Positions 44,283-55,919 of a stretch of 64,000 nucleotides of DNA are shown piece by piece (position 1 is the stretch's first letter; every line of letters starts with the position of its first letter). The stretch is from Primula veris. Its lineage: Eukaryota; Streptophyta; Magnoliopsida; Ericales; Primulaceae. The notes under the pieces were generated by a model. That model saw only the letters and a list, made by a program, of their open reading frames with translations, made no database searches and was not told the DNA's origin. The DNA is taken from positions 14,391,501-14,455,500 of the forward strand of contig OY821745.1 of NCBI GenBank assembly GCA_963682055.1, in the 5' to 3' direction. The translations under genes and the position numbers were made by a program.

Positions 44283-44979
44283 TGGCGAGCCTATTTTTCT
44301 TCCTAGGCTCGGCTTTAATCAATTCGCGTCGGCTCCGATCTTCCGAGGTGTCCGACGTGGATTATATCTGCCTTGGTGACGGGATGCTCTTCGTGCCTGC
44401 ACAAGAAACGAACAGGGGCCCGGGGTTGGTGCCAGGTTTTCCCTCTCCGACGATCAAGTCAGTATATGGGAGACTAAAAGTAAGTATATAGTGAAGGGTG
44501 AGGGATCAGACCGGTTACAAAACGTGGCGTCGGGTGTCGGAGGTTGTATTGCTGTCATCCGGGCTATTTCAAGTTTATCTCTCTTTTTGCTCTTTTTTTC
44601 CCTCCCCCTGTAAGTAGTGTTAGAGGGGGTATTTATAGTATGATCCAGAGGTGTATTAACCCTTGGATCACTGTACTGTGAAACACTGATCCAACGACGT
44701 TAGGTCATTTATGACTCTGACAAGAGTACTGTCCTTTTCCGGGGCCCACAGGAGATGACCTGTGATTGGGCCACGTCGACGAAACACCTGAAGGGTCCCC
44801 CAAGGGAGCAGGAGCATTAATTTGGGAAGTGTACTTGACACGCTTCTTTAAGCCGGCCTAAGCTCAGCTCGGCCCCTCCAGATCCGGGGCGTTACGTCAC
44901 TCAGGGTTGACGGGGCCCGGATTGCCTGCTGTGGTGGTGGTATTGCCCCGGACGAGGGGGCGCTGACATTCCCTCGCCA
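44283..44979 (-). repeat. Tat element 5' LTR
   Basis: This upstream LTR has the same length as the left copy. A TATA box (complement GTATTTATAG at 44629-44638) would drive leftward transcription of gag-pol. Confidence 0.93.
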
Positions 44980-44984
44980 GGATT

Positions 44985-47900
44985 TACATGGAAAGTGCCA
45001 TACAAAGGAAATAATTGTCCAATATTAACATGTATCAAACCATCACGAGCGTAGTTTCCTCATGCTAAAGTATATGGGTATTTGAAGAAGTATGTGACAA
45101 CAGATAAGCCATTAAGATTTCAACTTTCTGAGCCAAGGTAATGGGGAAAAAATGAATGTCTTACAGTACAGTTTTGCGAGTCTGAAGCAACGTTGTTCGG
45201 CAAGACAGCTTGGCAGCCTCATTGGGATTCCCTGTGTAAATTTAAGCCCCATATATAAATCCAATTTTACAAAACAATTAAGGAAGAATGAATGCCAAAT
45301 AAATTGTACCTCTACATGACTATCACAAAAAAATATTAATTATCTGCTGATCTAATACCGAATCCAGCCATGCTGTCCTTCTAAATTCCTCCTATCTCAG
45401 TGCCTTGGGTATGCTAGATCGGTTCATGGGGAGTATTCTCTTGTGGACCTCAAAAAAGAATTAAGGAAAAATACATAAGTGATAATCAAGGAGTAAACTC
45501 AAAAAAAAAAGTGCAACCCTTTTTGTATTAGCTTTGCCCTTTGTATATACTTTTGTAACGTATTTGTCAACTAAATTCGCAGATTATTTATTAACAACTC
45601 ATCATGTTACCTTTTATCTTACGCTTCTAGTTAAGCCTATACTGGGAGGGAGCCTGATGATTTTGAATCAAAAAGGTATGAAAGGGGAACTTATAAGAGT
45701 AGCTGGCTGTTAAGTACACAATTATAGCCTTATAATAAAAGGGCAAAGCACATTACTGGGTTTAAGAAGAATAGACATACTATTATGAACCGTACAACTG
45801 ATGCACTAATAGACTAGCCTCAAACAAAGTAAATTACAAAAGAATAATAAAGAAAAATATGATGCTTCGATCATTAACTAGATATTTCATACATTAATTT
45901 TTATAAAAATAATGGACATGTTTAAAAGGCTTTTAGTTATCTCTGCATAACTACGAACAGTCTGAGAACATAACAAATGAACGCTCAGCTCAACTTATAG
46001 AACAAGTATGTCAAATTAAAACCCATATTAAATCTGACACATCCGAAGATATCCAACTTATTTTATTTGGGTAGATTCATGGATTAGATTAAATGAAATA
46101 TAAAACCCGGAAGGAGAAGAATTACATAGGAATAAATGAAAGGGAAGTCAGCACAAATCTATCCTATCAAACCCGAACAAACAGGTCTCAAGAAAATATA
46201 GTTATGAAATAAGACTAGCGCTTGTTTATCAACAAAATTAAAGGCTTAATCAACAAAACTAGGCATAAATAGGAACAGTCGGAGAAAGGAAAAAAAACAT
46301 ATCATAAAGCAGCATATACGTGAGATTAAAATGAAGACACCATATATTCCTGACTCGTGTAACGTCTAAATATTCAAGAAAGTTGCTGCAAATCAAGATC
46401 ATAACTAACCTAATCAACATTCTTTCAGTTATAATACTTAAAAGAGTTTAAACTATGGTAATACCACACATGCATGAAGAACTTTAAAAGAACTTAGATC
46501 TAAGTATTTCACAGAAAACGGTAAGAATATCGAGATTAATTCAAGCTGCAATATATGGACCGAATTCAATTTGTAAAAACTGGTCAGGGTTTTCAAAAAG
46601 TTGATAAACAGATTAAAAATATTTAAATTTACAATGTATTAACCCCAAAATCAATCTGTAAAGAGTAATTAGTATTCCAAATCTAGATCTAATTTACAAC
46701 GAAGAAACTTATAGGAGTTGTTACCTATCGCTTTACTGGAACGAGTTTTTCGATCACCTTCATCCCTATATTAACAACAATTTCATAGATCACCTTCAAA
46801 ACGTACGGATATGTTTCAAAATCTTTTATTGAATAAACATTAAGCTCGGAAAATTAAAGCGGCAATTTTATGAAATAAAACCATGTCTTATATAATCTAC
46901 CGCCAGAAACTTATAAATGCCTTGCAAATAAGAACATAACAATGAAGACACCATATATTCCACTTGTGTAACGTCTAAATATCCAAGAAAGTTCACTGCA
47001 AATCAAGTTCATGGTTAACCTTTTCAACATTCTTTCAGTTATCATATTTAAGAGTTTAATCTTCAATAATACCACACATGCATGAAGATAAAAAAATAAT
47101 GTCAGATGGAAGTCAATTTACTGAACTTTTTGCCCTATGTTACTCTGAACTAAGCCATGTCACATTGTTCGGCAAGGTAGCCTGGCAGCCTCATTATGTT
47201 TCCATGCGTAAATTTAAGTCACGTATATAAAACCAATTCTACAAAGCAATTAAGCAAGAAAGAATGCCAAAGAAAGTGTACCTCTAGCATGAATATCACA
47301 AAAGGATTTGTAATGTGTTGATCTAAAGACGAATCCGGTTATGTCTTTCTCATTACAAGCAAGTCTAAATAAAATAGAATTATAAGTTTCATGTTTTCAT
47401 ATGCGAAACTTTGCATAAGACTATAAAGAAAGCACTCACCGATCTAGATAACTCAATTAAAGAAATTTCTCTTCACTCCTATTGAAAGGGGAACAAAAAT
47501 GGAATCACAAACCAGAGTAGGTCTTTTACGTGTCTCACAAATCATTCATATGAAATAGTTATTAGAAAGGTAAGGGTTTCCTGCACTTGCATTGCGTTTA
47601 AACATCCAGATTTAAAGTTCATGTGTCAAAATAATCGAACTTAAAAAAATAAAGTAATCAAAATTTCATAAACTTGTATTGCGTTTTTACCATCTCTCCC
47701 ATTTATATATGGCTCAAAATTAGCAAACTAAATCAATTCAGACACAACAATCTAATGTTTTAATGATATAAGATAAAATTAACATCTTACTAGTGCCAAT
47801 TATGTGAAGAATAAAGATGTAGGAGCTTTGAGTGTGTGTATATAATTTTTAAATGTTGTTCTTGGTAAAATACAAGCACCAAACTGAAATACCTTGCAAA

Positions 47901-48010
47901 TAAGAAATCACTCATAAGAAGAAAAATCAAGAAACAACAAAACAATGAGGCCACCATATATTCCTATCTCGCTAGGTCTAAATATGCAAGAAAATTTACT
48001 AGAAATCAAA
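44985..48010. repeat. Diverged dispersed repeat family, right block
   Basis: No gene is seen. Segment GTTCGGCAAG..AGC.TGGCAGCCTCATT occurs at 45194-45303 and again at 47166-47275. The ATATATTCC/TCTAAATAT/CAACATTCTTTCAG segment occurs at 46329-46470, 46950-47060 and partly at 47955-48010. An ACTGAACTTTTTGCCCTATG segment near 47118 matches 34148 on the other side of the Tat element. The copies appear partly tandem. They could be a degraded non-coding element or repeated intron/UTR pieces of a lost gene. Confidence 0.6.
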
Positions 48011-48088
48011 AATAACAAAATATGCACACAAAAAAACATTGAAAAACAAATTAAAAAAAAATCAAAAAAATTGTACATAGTATCAACC

Positions 48089-48238
48089 AGAATTAGACAT
48101 GATTGAAAATAATTAGATATGATTAAACAGGATTACACATACAAGATTGGAAAGGATTGGACATGATTAGATAGGATCAAACAAGATTAGACATACATGA
48201 TTTAACATGATTATACAGGATTAGACAGAATCACACAT
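48089..48238. repeat. Degenerate short tandem repeat based on GATTAGACATGATTA
   Basis: Variants of AGGATTAGACATGATTA recur about eight to ten times over 150 bases with irregular spacing. Poly-A/T-rich flanks lie on both sides. It is non-coding. Confidence 0.7.
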
Positions 48239-48479
48239 ATTTTTTGTAAAAAAAATGTATTTTTTAAAATTTTGGTTTTTAATTTTTTAATATTTTTTTC
48301 GATTTTTTAATGATATATGTACTTATTTATAAATAAGTTCACAAAATATGTATTTTTTTTGTAAAAGAGTCATCAAGTTCAAAACAATCGGATTTTTTGT
48401 AAATAAGTTTGTAAATATGTACTAAATTATCGTTTTCCCTATGTTTTTTCAAAAAAAATAAAAAAAATAGAGCTACCCT

Positions 48480-48682
48480 CCTCCTTCTAGTACCAAACAA
48501 AAAATTGTTTTGTCACGTAAACGTGTAAGATTTGATTGTTCAATAAAAAGTGTTCTACCCAAAAACTTCAAATTTCCCTTCAAAATTTAGAAGAAATAAG
48601 AGTGACTCTTTCCCCAACAAAAATTGAGACTCCTTCATTTTTACAAAAGATATGCAACTAGACAATTCTCAAAGGGGATATT
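48480..48682 (+). mobile_element. 3' internal end of an older Tat element
   Basis: This stretch resembles 63500-63831, the tail of the larger Tat element: CCAAACAAAAAATT, TTCATTTTTACAAAAGA and a purine tract AAAGGGGATA directly before the LTR start. It shows that the LTR starting at 48683 is a 3' LTR of the same family. The remainder of that element to the left is missing. Confidence 0.7.
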
Positions 48683-49172
48683 TGCTGACACATCAAATTT
48701 ACGGCCACTAAAACTATGGCACATGTCTCTTTAGACCAAGTTAAAATTGTGTATTAATCTCTTCATTCAAATAGGGAATAAGTTATTAGTAATTTACAAA
48801 GAAAAAGAATTATAATTTATTGACCCATAAAATTAAGATGATAAATTTAAATAAACGTCTTTCTTTTTCTAGAAGCCATTTAATATGGTGCAAACAAAGA
48901 GTTTTTTAAAATTATAGTACTTATTAAAATGTTTTCAAACACGAATGATAAGTTTAATCAGTTCTTAAGTTAGGGAGGTTTTTGATAATGGGCACGCAAT
49001 TATTTTCACCCCAAGCCTATAAATAGAAGGGTATTGTGGGTACCATTATTTACATATTTCAAGTCTTCAAGAAGTTAGAGAGAGAAGCTCATACACAGTC
49101 ATAGGGACATAAGCTTTGCATACTCGATGTTCAGCTTATTCAAATACTCGACGAACGCTTTTCTGTAACGTT
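48683..49172 (+). mobile_element. Older Tat-family LTR, first part
   Basis: The start TGCTGACACATCAAATTTAC matches the LTR starts at 51766 and 63832. Shared features are the AATATGGTGCAAACAAAGAG block, a TATAAATAG box at 49018-49026 and the GAGAGAGAAGCTC leader. The LTR breaks at about 49172 and resumes at 51538, so about 2.4 kb was inserted into it. Confidence 0.78.
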
Positions 49173-51537
49173 AGACCTTGAGGCAAAACTAATAGCGGTT
49201 TAGGGTGGTTTAATTAATATAGAAGAATACTAATAAAACAATATAATATATTAATATATATAAACAAAGTGTATATGTAGCGTATAGTTTATATCAACAC
49301 AAATATTTATATATCAATAGAGTCACGCTCAGCCAGTAGTCAAACATACAAGTATATTCAATTAACAATTGTAGACTATTGATGCACACCAACTTAGTCC
49401 AGCTATTGACAAGTGGTTCTAATCAACTAAGAGTTGATCCAAACGTTTGCTTCGGACTATCCAGCTATCAAAAATAAGATCTCGTCACAATGAGTACGAT
49501 CTAATTGTTTGCTTCGGATATGAGTTGGTTCAAAGTCAAATAATTATAAGTATGGTAAATACTTGAATATAATAGCTAAGGTAAAACAGTACTTGACACG
49601 ATATATTCTGCTTCGCCTCGATGTTAGACTGCGTTCAGTCCTGAAGTCGAAACACGGATCTTGATCTTTTTATATTAACCGAATCACTCCTCCTTTCGGG
49701 TAGAGCTATCATTTCAAAACTTCTCCTTAATGGGTAAAACCAACATTTACACCACTTTTCCTTAGCAGAAGAGCTATCCACGTACACGCTTCTCCTTATG
49801 GGCAAACTTACCTACTAACAAGTCTCAAACACATGACGATGGATCAAAGATCCAAACAAGTAAAATACTTGATGGCATACGCAAATCGTACAGTTAATCA
49901 AGTTTTTTTTTTAATCAACATCGGTGTGCTCATTATTATTATAAACAATATGCGCTTTTAGTACAAGAGTCATTACCATTGGAACATGTTTCAAGCGCTA
50001 AGGAAAAGAAAATATTACACAACACATGCACATTGCCCCGTAAACCTAAAAATCTGTTTAAATCATTCCACAATAGACAAGGTAAAAAATAATCCAATTA
50101 GCCATAAATATAAAATATACTCATCTCACCTGACTAAATGAAAAGTGAAATATTTCCGTGCAATCCAACCTAAACAGGCGATACGGAAGAAGGTTAACCG
50201 AGGTCGTAGAAAAGAGCACAAAATGATGAAACATGTGAACACCAAAGGACTAAAGATGCTATACTCAGCACAACTCAAGAAAATACAATCGGCGTGCCAA
50301 TACACTAATAAACCCGATCAAAGATTAAGCCAACTAAGACCTAGAAACCAAAAGACCAATTCAACAACTGCAATCGACACACTCCCTCCTTAACCAAGAT
50401 AAAAAAAAGGCATAGTACAAAATATAGTGGTCATAATTGCACAATCCTAAAAACTACAAATATGAAAAAGGCCTATCGCAGAGAACCAAACAAAATCAAC
50501 ACCCAAGTCAGCTACACAAATCAAGTATAGATTATTGAATCGAGATCCAACATACTTACGACTAAATGGAAAAAATAAAACAACACATAACTTGTTGGTT
50601 TGATCCACCAAATACAAAAAATGAAAGATTTAAACCAAATTGCAATCTATTACAAAAGAAAAGGGCATCTACAACTTACCGAATACGAGAAGGATTTATA
50701 AGGAGTCTTACGGTACGAATTCGCCCGTCTTGTGAAGAACCATCGAGGTGCCAACATACTAGTGATACCCGGTCTAAAGAGGCCTAGTAGAAAACCCCCA
50801 AAAGCAACGGCTAAAGAACCCCATAACCGCAATCTTCTAGTTGTTCGGCCCAAATCAAAACCTAAGAATCACAAGCGGTTAAAAACCCCATGCAAATAGC
50901 AAAAGGCCCAAAATCAAACGTCAAGAGTGGTCATCTAAAGATTATAGTGTACGGATGAGCATCTAAAATTGGGAGGCAACGGGTGAGAGAAAATAAGTGA
51001 TTAAGGAGTGTGGGAAGAGAAAGGAGAAGAGGAAGGAGAAGAGGGGAGGTCTGATTTCCACCACTGTCAACGACGGAGGTTATAGATTGGAGAAAGATAG
51101 GATACGGTTGGTTGGAGGTAGCGGAAGAAGAGAGGGAGGGGATGGGATACGGTTGGTTGAACACAAGCAATTGATGTGATCGAAAGTGTTAACAACGTTA
51201 ATCACACTCACTCGAATATATAAATTATTACAAAGTGATACATAAATTATAAATATATAAATTATTATATTTCGCTCTAATTTGGTACCCAACTTAACAT
51301 TTTTTCTAATTTGGTACCCAACCTATACGTATACAGTTCAATTAAGGGACTCAATTTGTCTTTGATCTACGGTTTTTAACGAATAGGTTGGATACCAAAT
51401 TAGAAAAAATGTTAGATTCGGTACCAAATTAGAGCGAAACGTATAGGTTGGGTACCGAATTAGAAAAAAGTGTTAGGTTGGGTACCAGATCGCTAAAAGT
51501 TAATAGGTTGGGTACCATTTTAACAATTTTCCCGTCA
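49173..51537. mobile_element. Unclassified 2.4 kb insertion splitting the older LTR
   Basis: Bounds are inferred from where similarity to the intact LTR (52340-52380) stops and resumes. No recognised protein is encoded: the open frames at 50145-50393 and 50566-50787 match nothing I know. Purine-rich DNA at 51000-51170 and a foldback unit at 51271-51438 lie near its right end. I found no certain terminal repeats or target-site duplication. Confidence 0.5.
51271..51438. repeat. Foldback hairpin with GGTACCAAATTAGA motifs
   Basis: Left arm 51271-51328 (TTCGCTCTAATTTGGTACCC and onwards) is nearly the exact reverse complement of 51383-51438, with a 54-base loop. A further direct copy of the arm continues to about 51520. 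Such snap-back MITE-like units can form long RNA hairpins. Confidence 0.8.
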
Positions 51538-51765
51538 AACATGTAACAAATTTGGCTTCGATGTTCATGAACAACTAAAAGTGACTAAGAAAGCGTTTCT
51601 ATCGATCGAATTCTTCTAAGTTTTTCACCAAATCTGAAGAAATTCTGTAACAAATCTACATTTGATCTTCATACACGACTAAAAGTAACCCAGAACGTAT
51701 TTCTTCGGATCAAATTATTCAAGTTATTCATCATTCGGTCTTCAAGAATGACTACAAGAAGCAAG
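51538..51765 (+). mobile_element. Older Tat-family LTR, second part
   Basis: It carries repeats of the TTCGATGTTCATGAACAACT and TTCACCAAATCTGAAGAA type, matching 52380-52600 within the newer LTR. It continues the LTR begun at 48683 and ends where the newer element starts. Confidence 0.72.
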
Positions 51766-52194
51766 TATTGACACGTAAAATTTACGTCCTTTAAAAATAG
51801 ACCAGGTGTCTTTTTAAACAAAATTAAAAATGATTACTAATTTTAATTTAAATAGAAAAGAAGTTATTGGTAATTTAAAAGAAAAGAAATTATAATTTAT
51901 TATCTTATAAAATTAAGATAGTAAATTTAAATAAAATAAAAGTATTTATTTTCCTAAAAACCAACTTAGTATGGAGCAAACAAAGAGTTTTTAAAATTAT
52001 AAAACTCATTAAGATATTTTTAAACCACAAATACTAAATTTAAATCAAATAATAAGTCTTGGTCTTATATGAAAATAGGCCCAAACTTGAGGAGGTGGCC
52101 TTGTAAATAAAAGTTCACATCAAAAGCTATAAATAGAGGGGTGGGGGTGCATATTTCTCACAATCAAAAAAAGTCTTGAAGACTAGAGAGAGAA

Positions 52195-52317
52195 GCTCCT
52201 CCACAACCACCAAGAAATCAGCTCCGCTCCTCCACGACCGACAGGAAATCAGCTTTCCTCCTCCACAGCCGCCAGGAAATCAGCTCTGCTCCTCCACGAA
52301 CATCAGGGGATCAACTT
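52195..52317 (+). repeat. About 31 bp tandem repeat, four copies
   Basis: The unit GCTCCTCCACGACC plus GACAGGAAATCAG recurs four times with substitutions, downstream of the LTR TATA box in the probable transcribed leader. Confidence 0.85.
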
Positions 52318-52369
52318 CCAGGAGAAGCTCTGCACACTCCAGCCTCAACAAACGCCTTCAAAGTCTGCA

Positions 52370-52700
52370 ACAAACATGCAATAAACTTGGCATTCGATTT
52401 TCAAAAACGTCTAAAAGCAGCAAGCAAGGCGTTTGTACGGATCAAAATCTTCAAGTTCTTCACCAAATATGAAGAACTTCTGCAACAAATATGCTTTCGA
52501 TCTTCAGGAACGACTACAAGCAATAAGCAAGACATTTATGCAAATCAAAGTCTTCAAATTTATTCACCAAATCTGAAGAACTCCACCTAAGAAATCTATA
52601 ACAAACCGGCATTCGATCTTCAGGAACGACTAAACAAAGGCAAAAACACGTTTCTCTAGATCAAAATCTCTAAGTTCTTCACCAAATCTGAAGAGCGTCA
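52370..52700 (+). repeat. About 110 bp diverged tandem units in the LTR
   Basis: Each unit contains TTCGATCTTCAGGAACGACT, then GATCAAAATCTTCAAGTTC and TTCACCAAATCTGAAGAA. Related units occur at 51538-51765 in the older LTR. Confidence 0.75.
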
Positions 52701-52984
52701 AGATCATCAACGAAATCAACAAAACTACAAAGTTTTTCATCAAATCCGAAGAATTCTACTCAAATTCAGCAAATTCAACAAAATTCATCAAAGAGTCTAC
52801 AACAGCATTTCGAGTCATCACAAATTGTTCGAAGAGGAGGATCAAAAGATTTTCATTTATATATTTTATTTTAGAAATTATCAGAGATTGTACCCGCAAA
52901 TTAATTGATAAATAAAATTTATTTTGCTTCACATTCATTTTTCCTGTCTTCAGCACTTGGTGAAAATTTATGTGAAATAAATTT

Positions 52985-53002
52985 TGGCACACCAGGTGCG
53001 AC
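52985..53002 (+). other. Primer binding site of the large Tat element
   Basis: TGGCACACCAGGTGCGAC resembles the TGGCACGCCCAGTGGGAC site common after LTRs of Tat-type plant elements, with substitutions. Confidence 0.65.
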
Positions 53003-53054
53003 TTCTTTGCCTTTCATCTCTTTTCTTCATCAAATCAAGTTCATCAACAATTTG

Positions 53055-54826
53055 ATGGCTCCAAAGAAAGACACCTCCAAAGGAATTGAAGATTCTTCCT
53101 TACTCGACGAGAAGAGGACGATTTCAAACATTTACACCAGAACTCAAAGCAACAAGTCTTCCGACACTCAAGCATTAGATCAACCAATGGAAACTCCAAC
53201 TCACGCAGAAGGCATCAAACTTGGGGACAACTTAAAATCAGCAGACTATCTACGGATACGACCTCAAGAGGCTCTCACTCGTGATAGAAAATCTGCCGCG
53301 AAACTCATATACGAACGACTAGGCAAATGTGAACAAGAGGGTGGTGAAAAAGATGGTGTCGCTGCTTCAGACTCGGAGTCTCCACTTAATAGCCCGTGAT
53401 CTTCTGACTCAACTATTATGTCGGCCATGACTACAAATACATTGGCATTTGAAGAAGAAGTTTCCATCCTAACAAAAACTCTAGAAGGTCTCATGAAGGC
53501 AACAATAGAGCGAGATACCCAATTTGCAATGTTAATGAATAAAGTGGAATTCCTGACACATACTAGTGAAACTGTTATAAATGAAGAGAAACCATTCGAA
53601 GACGAAGGATCTTCAAGCAAGGACAAAGGGAAGAGGAAAAACATAGAGGTTCTTCATGATGGTTCAATTCCTGTTGATCAACTGAAGGATTTCATACTTG
53701 GCACCGTTAAGGGACATTACAAAGAAGTGACACATTCCTCATTAAGCTATGTTAAGCCTTATAGTAGGAGGATAGAGCACTTGAAAATGCCTGCAGGATA
53801 TCAACCCCCAAGATTTCAGCAATTCGACGGTAAAGGAAACCCTAAGCAACATGTAGCTCATTTCGTGGAAATGTGCAGCAATGCTGGAACAGAAGGAGAC
53901 CTCATCGTAAAACAATTCATCCGGACATTGAAGGACAATGCATTTGATTGGTACTATGACTTCGCACCTGGATCAATTGACAGTTGGGAACAACTCGAGG
54001 ATGAATTTCTCAATCGCTTCTATAGCATTCGCCGCACTATGAGCATGATCGAACTAACCAACACTCGCCAATTGAAAAATGATCCTGTCACCGATTACAT
54101 CAACAAATGGAAGGGATTGAGCCTCAACTACAAAGATAGATTGTGTAATTCATCTGGCATCAAAATGTGTATCCAAGGCATAAATTGGGGATTGAGATAC
54201 GTTCTTCAAGGAATAAAGCCGAAGTCCTTTGGTGAACTAGCAAGGCAAGCTCATGACATGGATTTCTGCATTTCAAATTGTGGAGATCAAGCTTTGCCGA
54301 TTCAAATGAAACAGAAAACAATAAGTAAACCCAAAAGCACAAGATGGGGTAGGGCTCGCTCAAACACAGACAAAAAGGAGTCATTCATTGTTTCTGCTAG
54401 TCTGCCAAAGGCCTCTTCAGCTTCCAAGATTAACACAAGCATGAAGAAATTCGAAGTTGAAAAGTTCAAAAATCAATGGAATGGAAAGAAAAGGCTCACC
54501 CTGAAGGAAATCCAAGAGAAGAAATACCCGTTTGCAGATACCGAAGTACCAAGAATGCTAGACGAACTTTTGGCCCTTAACTTGATTGAACTCCCAGAAA
54601 TGAACGTCTAGAAGAGGCTGATAAAGTGAACAACGCAAATTACTGCAAGTTCCATCGTCTGCTCAGCCATCCAACTCATCGATGTTTTGTGTTGAAAGAA
54701 AAGATCATCCAGCTAGCCAGCCAAGGAAAGATTCTGTTGGAAGAAGAATATGAAACAAAAGCACATTATGCGACCTTCATTAGTGATTCTCTAGTTGAAA
54801 GCGTACACAACCCAACAACTATCTAA
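53055..54826 (+). pseudogene. Gag of the large Tat element, disrupted
   Basis: The frame opens at 53055 (MAPKKDTSKG), is stopped by TGA at 53397-53399 and continues in frame to 54611. The retrotransposon gag core lies at about 53800-54270 (FDGKGNPKQHVAHF, FDWYYDFAPGSIDSWEQLE, FLNRFY). A frameshift near 54600 leads to a knuckle-like segment (CKFHRLLSHPTHRCF) at about 54644-54690. Gag would form the particle that packages element RNA. Confidence 0.85.
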
Positions 54827-54849
54827 TCCAATTTGGCTCCTTCCCACCA

Positions 54850-55917
54850 ACGGAATTCATAGTTGAAGAACATGCCTCTGCAAACTCAACGCAAAATAAA
54901 GACTACAAAACTAATGGGGACGTGATTTCTAGAAAACATCAACAATCTGAACTCCTGTCCTTAGAAAATAATCAAATCCACCAGCATCAACAAGAGGGGG
55001 CAAGATACAAATTCAGTGAGAACGGCCATTGTTTCTTCGATGTCTGCAATTGCGAGGACTGCATAGACTACGAATGGAAGGAATGGTGCGACGAAGACGA
55101 AGAGCCAAAAATTGTAAAGAAGAAAAATACTCAGCAATTATTCAAAGAAAGGTACGAAGCTGGAGACCCGCAAATTGGCCTCCTCGGAGAATCGTCTGGA
55201 AAGTTTGATTACTACGTCCAGTATGGCAAAGCACAAGAAGTGAATAAATTTTCATCTACAAAGCACCCTAACAACGAATTTGGTGAATAATCGAACACAA
55301 ACGAAGTTGGTAAATCCTCAAGTTTTGACAGTACATTTGAAGTTCCTAATGAAGTGTGCAAAATAGAAGAAATCAATAAGATTCCGCATACGTCTGAGCC
55401 TTGCCAAGATTTTTGTCAAGAATGCCAACAAGTTCTTAAAGAAAGATATGAAGCCAATGATAAAAAAGTTGAGAAGTTTAAGGAAACTGATGGGGATTAC
55501 TATGTTCTACGGTACAAAGAGCGAGTGATTGAAGAATCCACCCCGAAAAGACCAAGTATGGAGGTTCCAATCGCCTACTACTATCGAGAAAATCCTATTT
55601 ACAAGTTCAAAAATGATGACGGTCATTGCTTCTGGGATATTTGTGAATGTGATGGTTGCATAAATGATAGGTACTCTGAAGAAGAAGATGAAGATGACCG
55701 GTATGCTGCCTCATGTTACGTCGTAACTATCAAAGAGCTCCCCAAAGAAAATGAGGACGAGTCCACTATACTCTCAGCAACACCCACTCAATCTGAAGAA
55801 GTAAATGAAGTAACAAACGTGACGACTATCAACTTCTCCGATGAAGACTTGTTACTCGATGCAAAACCCTATAATCGTCCATTGTTCATTCTGGCTACGC
55901 ATGAGAGAAGAAAGTGA
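54850..55917 (+). pseudogene. Gag-protease spacer with duplicated cysteine modules
   Basis: The region is in one frame apart from a TAA at 55288-55290. Two copies of a cysteine motif, GHCFFDVCNCEDCI (55024-55065) and GHCFWDICECDGCI (55621-55662), share the pattern H-C-x4-C-x-C-x2-C. Two copies of a KERYEA..D segment, each followed by a YYV motif, lie between them (55147 and 55438). Acidic runs follow each cysteine cluster. The spacing suggests metal binding and an ancient internal duplication. I do not recognise the domain; it lies between the gag knuckle and the protease. Confidence 0.6.
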
Positions 55918-55919
55918 AG

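Larger units (their letters stand above)
34299..44979 (-). mobile_element. Ty3/gypsy Tat-type LTR retrotransposon with an antisense extra gene
   Basis: Two 697 bp LTRs (34299-34995 and 44283-44979) are flanked by a perfect GGATT duplication (34294-34298 and 44980-44984). The primer binding site TGGCGCCGTCTGTGGG (complement ending at 44281) sits beside the right LTR, so transcription runs leftward. Gag-pol (minus) occupies about 44220-38656. An extra gene on the plus strand occupies 35506-38117, between pol and the 3' LTR. Two RNase H domains in pol, and this extra frame, mark the Tat lineage. By eye the LTRs differ at roughly 15-20 positions, so insertion was fairly recent. Confidence 0.95.
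51766..52984 (+). repeat. 5' LTR of the large Tat element
   Basis: It begins TATTGACACGTAAAATTTAC (TG in the 3' copy) and ends just before TGGCACACC. A CTATAAATAG box lies at 52128-52137. Downstream are a leader with about 31 bp repeats and three or four diverged units of about 110 bp. The right boundary is set from the primer binding site, because the 3' LTR is truncated. Confidence 0.78.

Noticed and set aside
50145..50787. Two small open frames in the 2.4 kb insertion
   Set aside because: They are lysine-rich frames in A-rich DNA without recognisable motifs.
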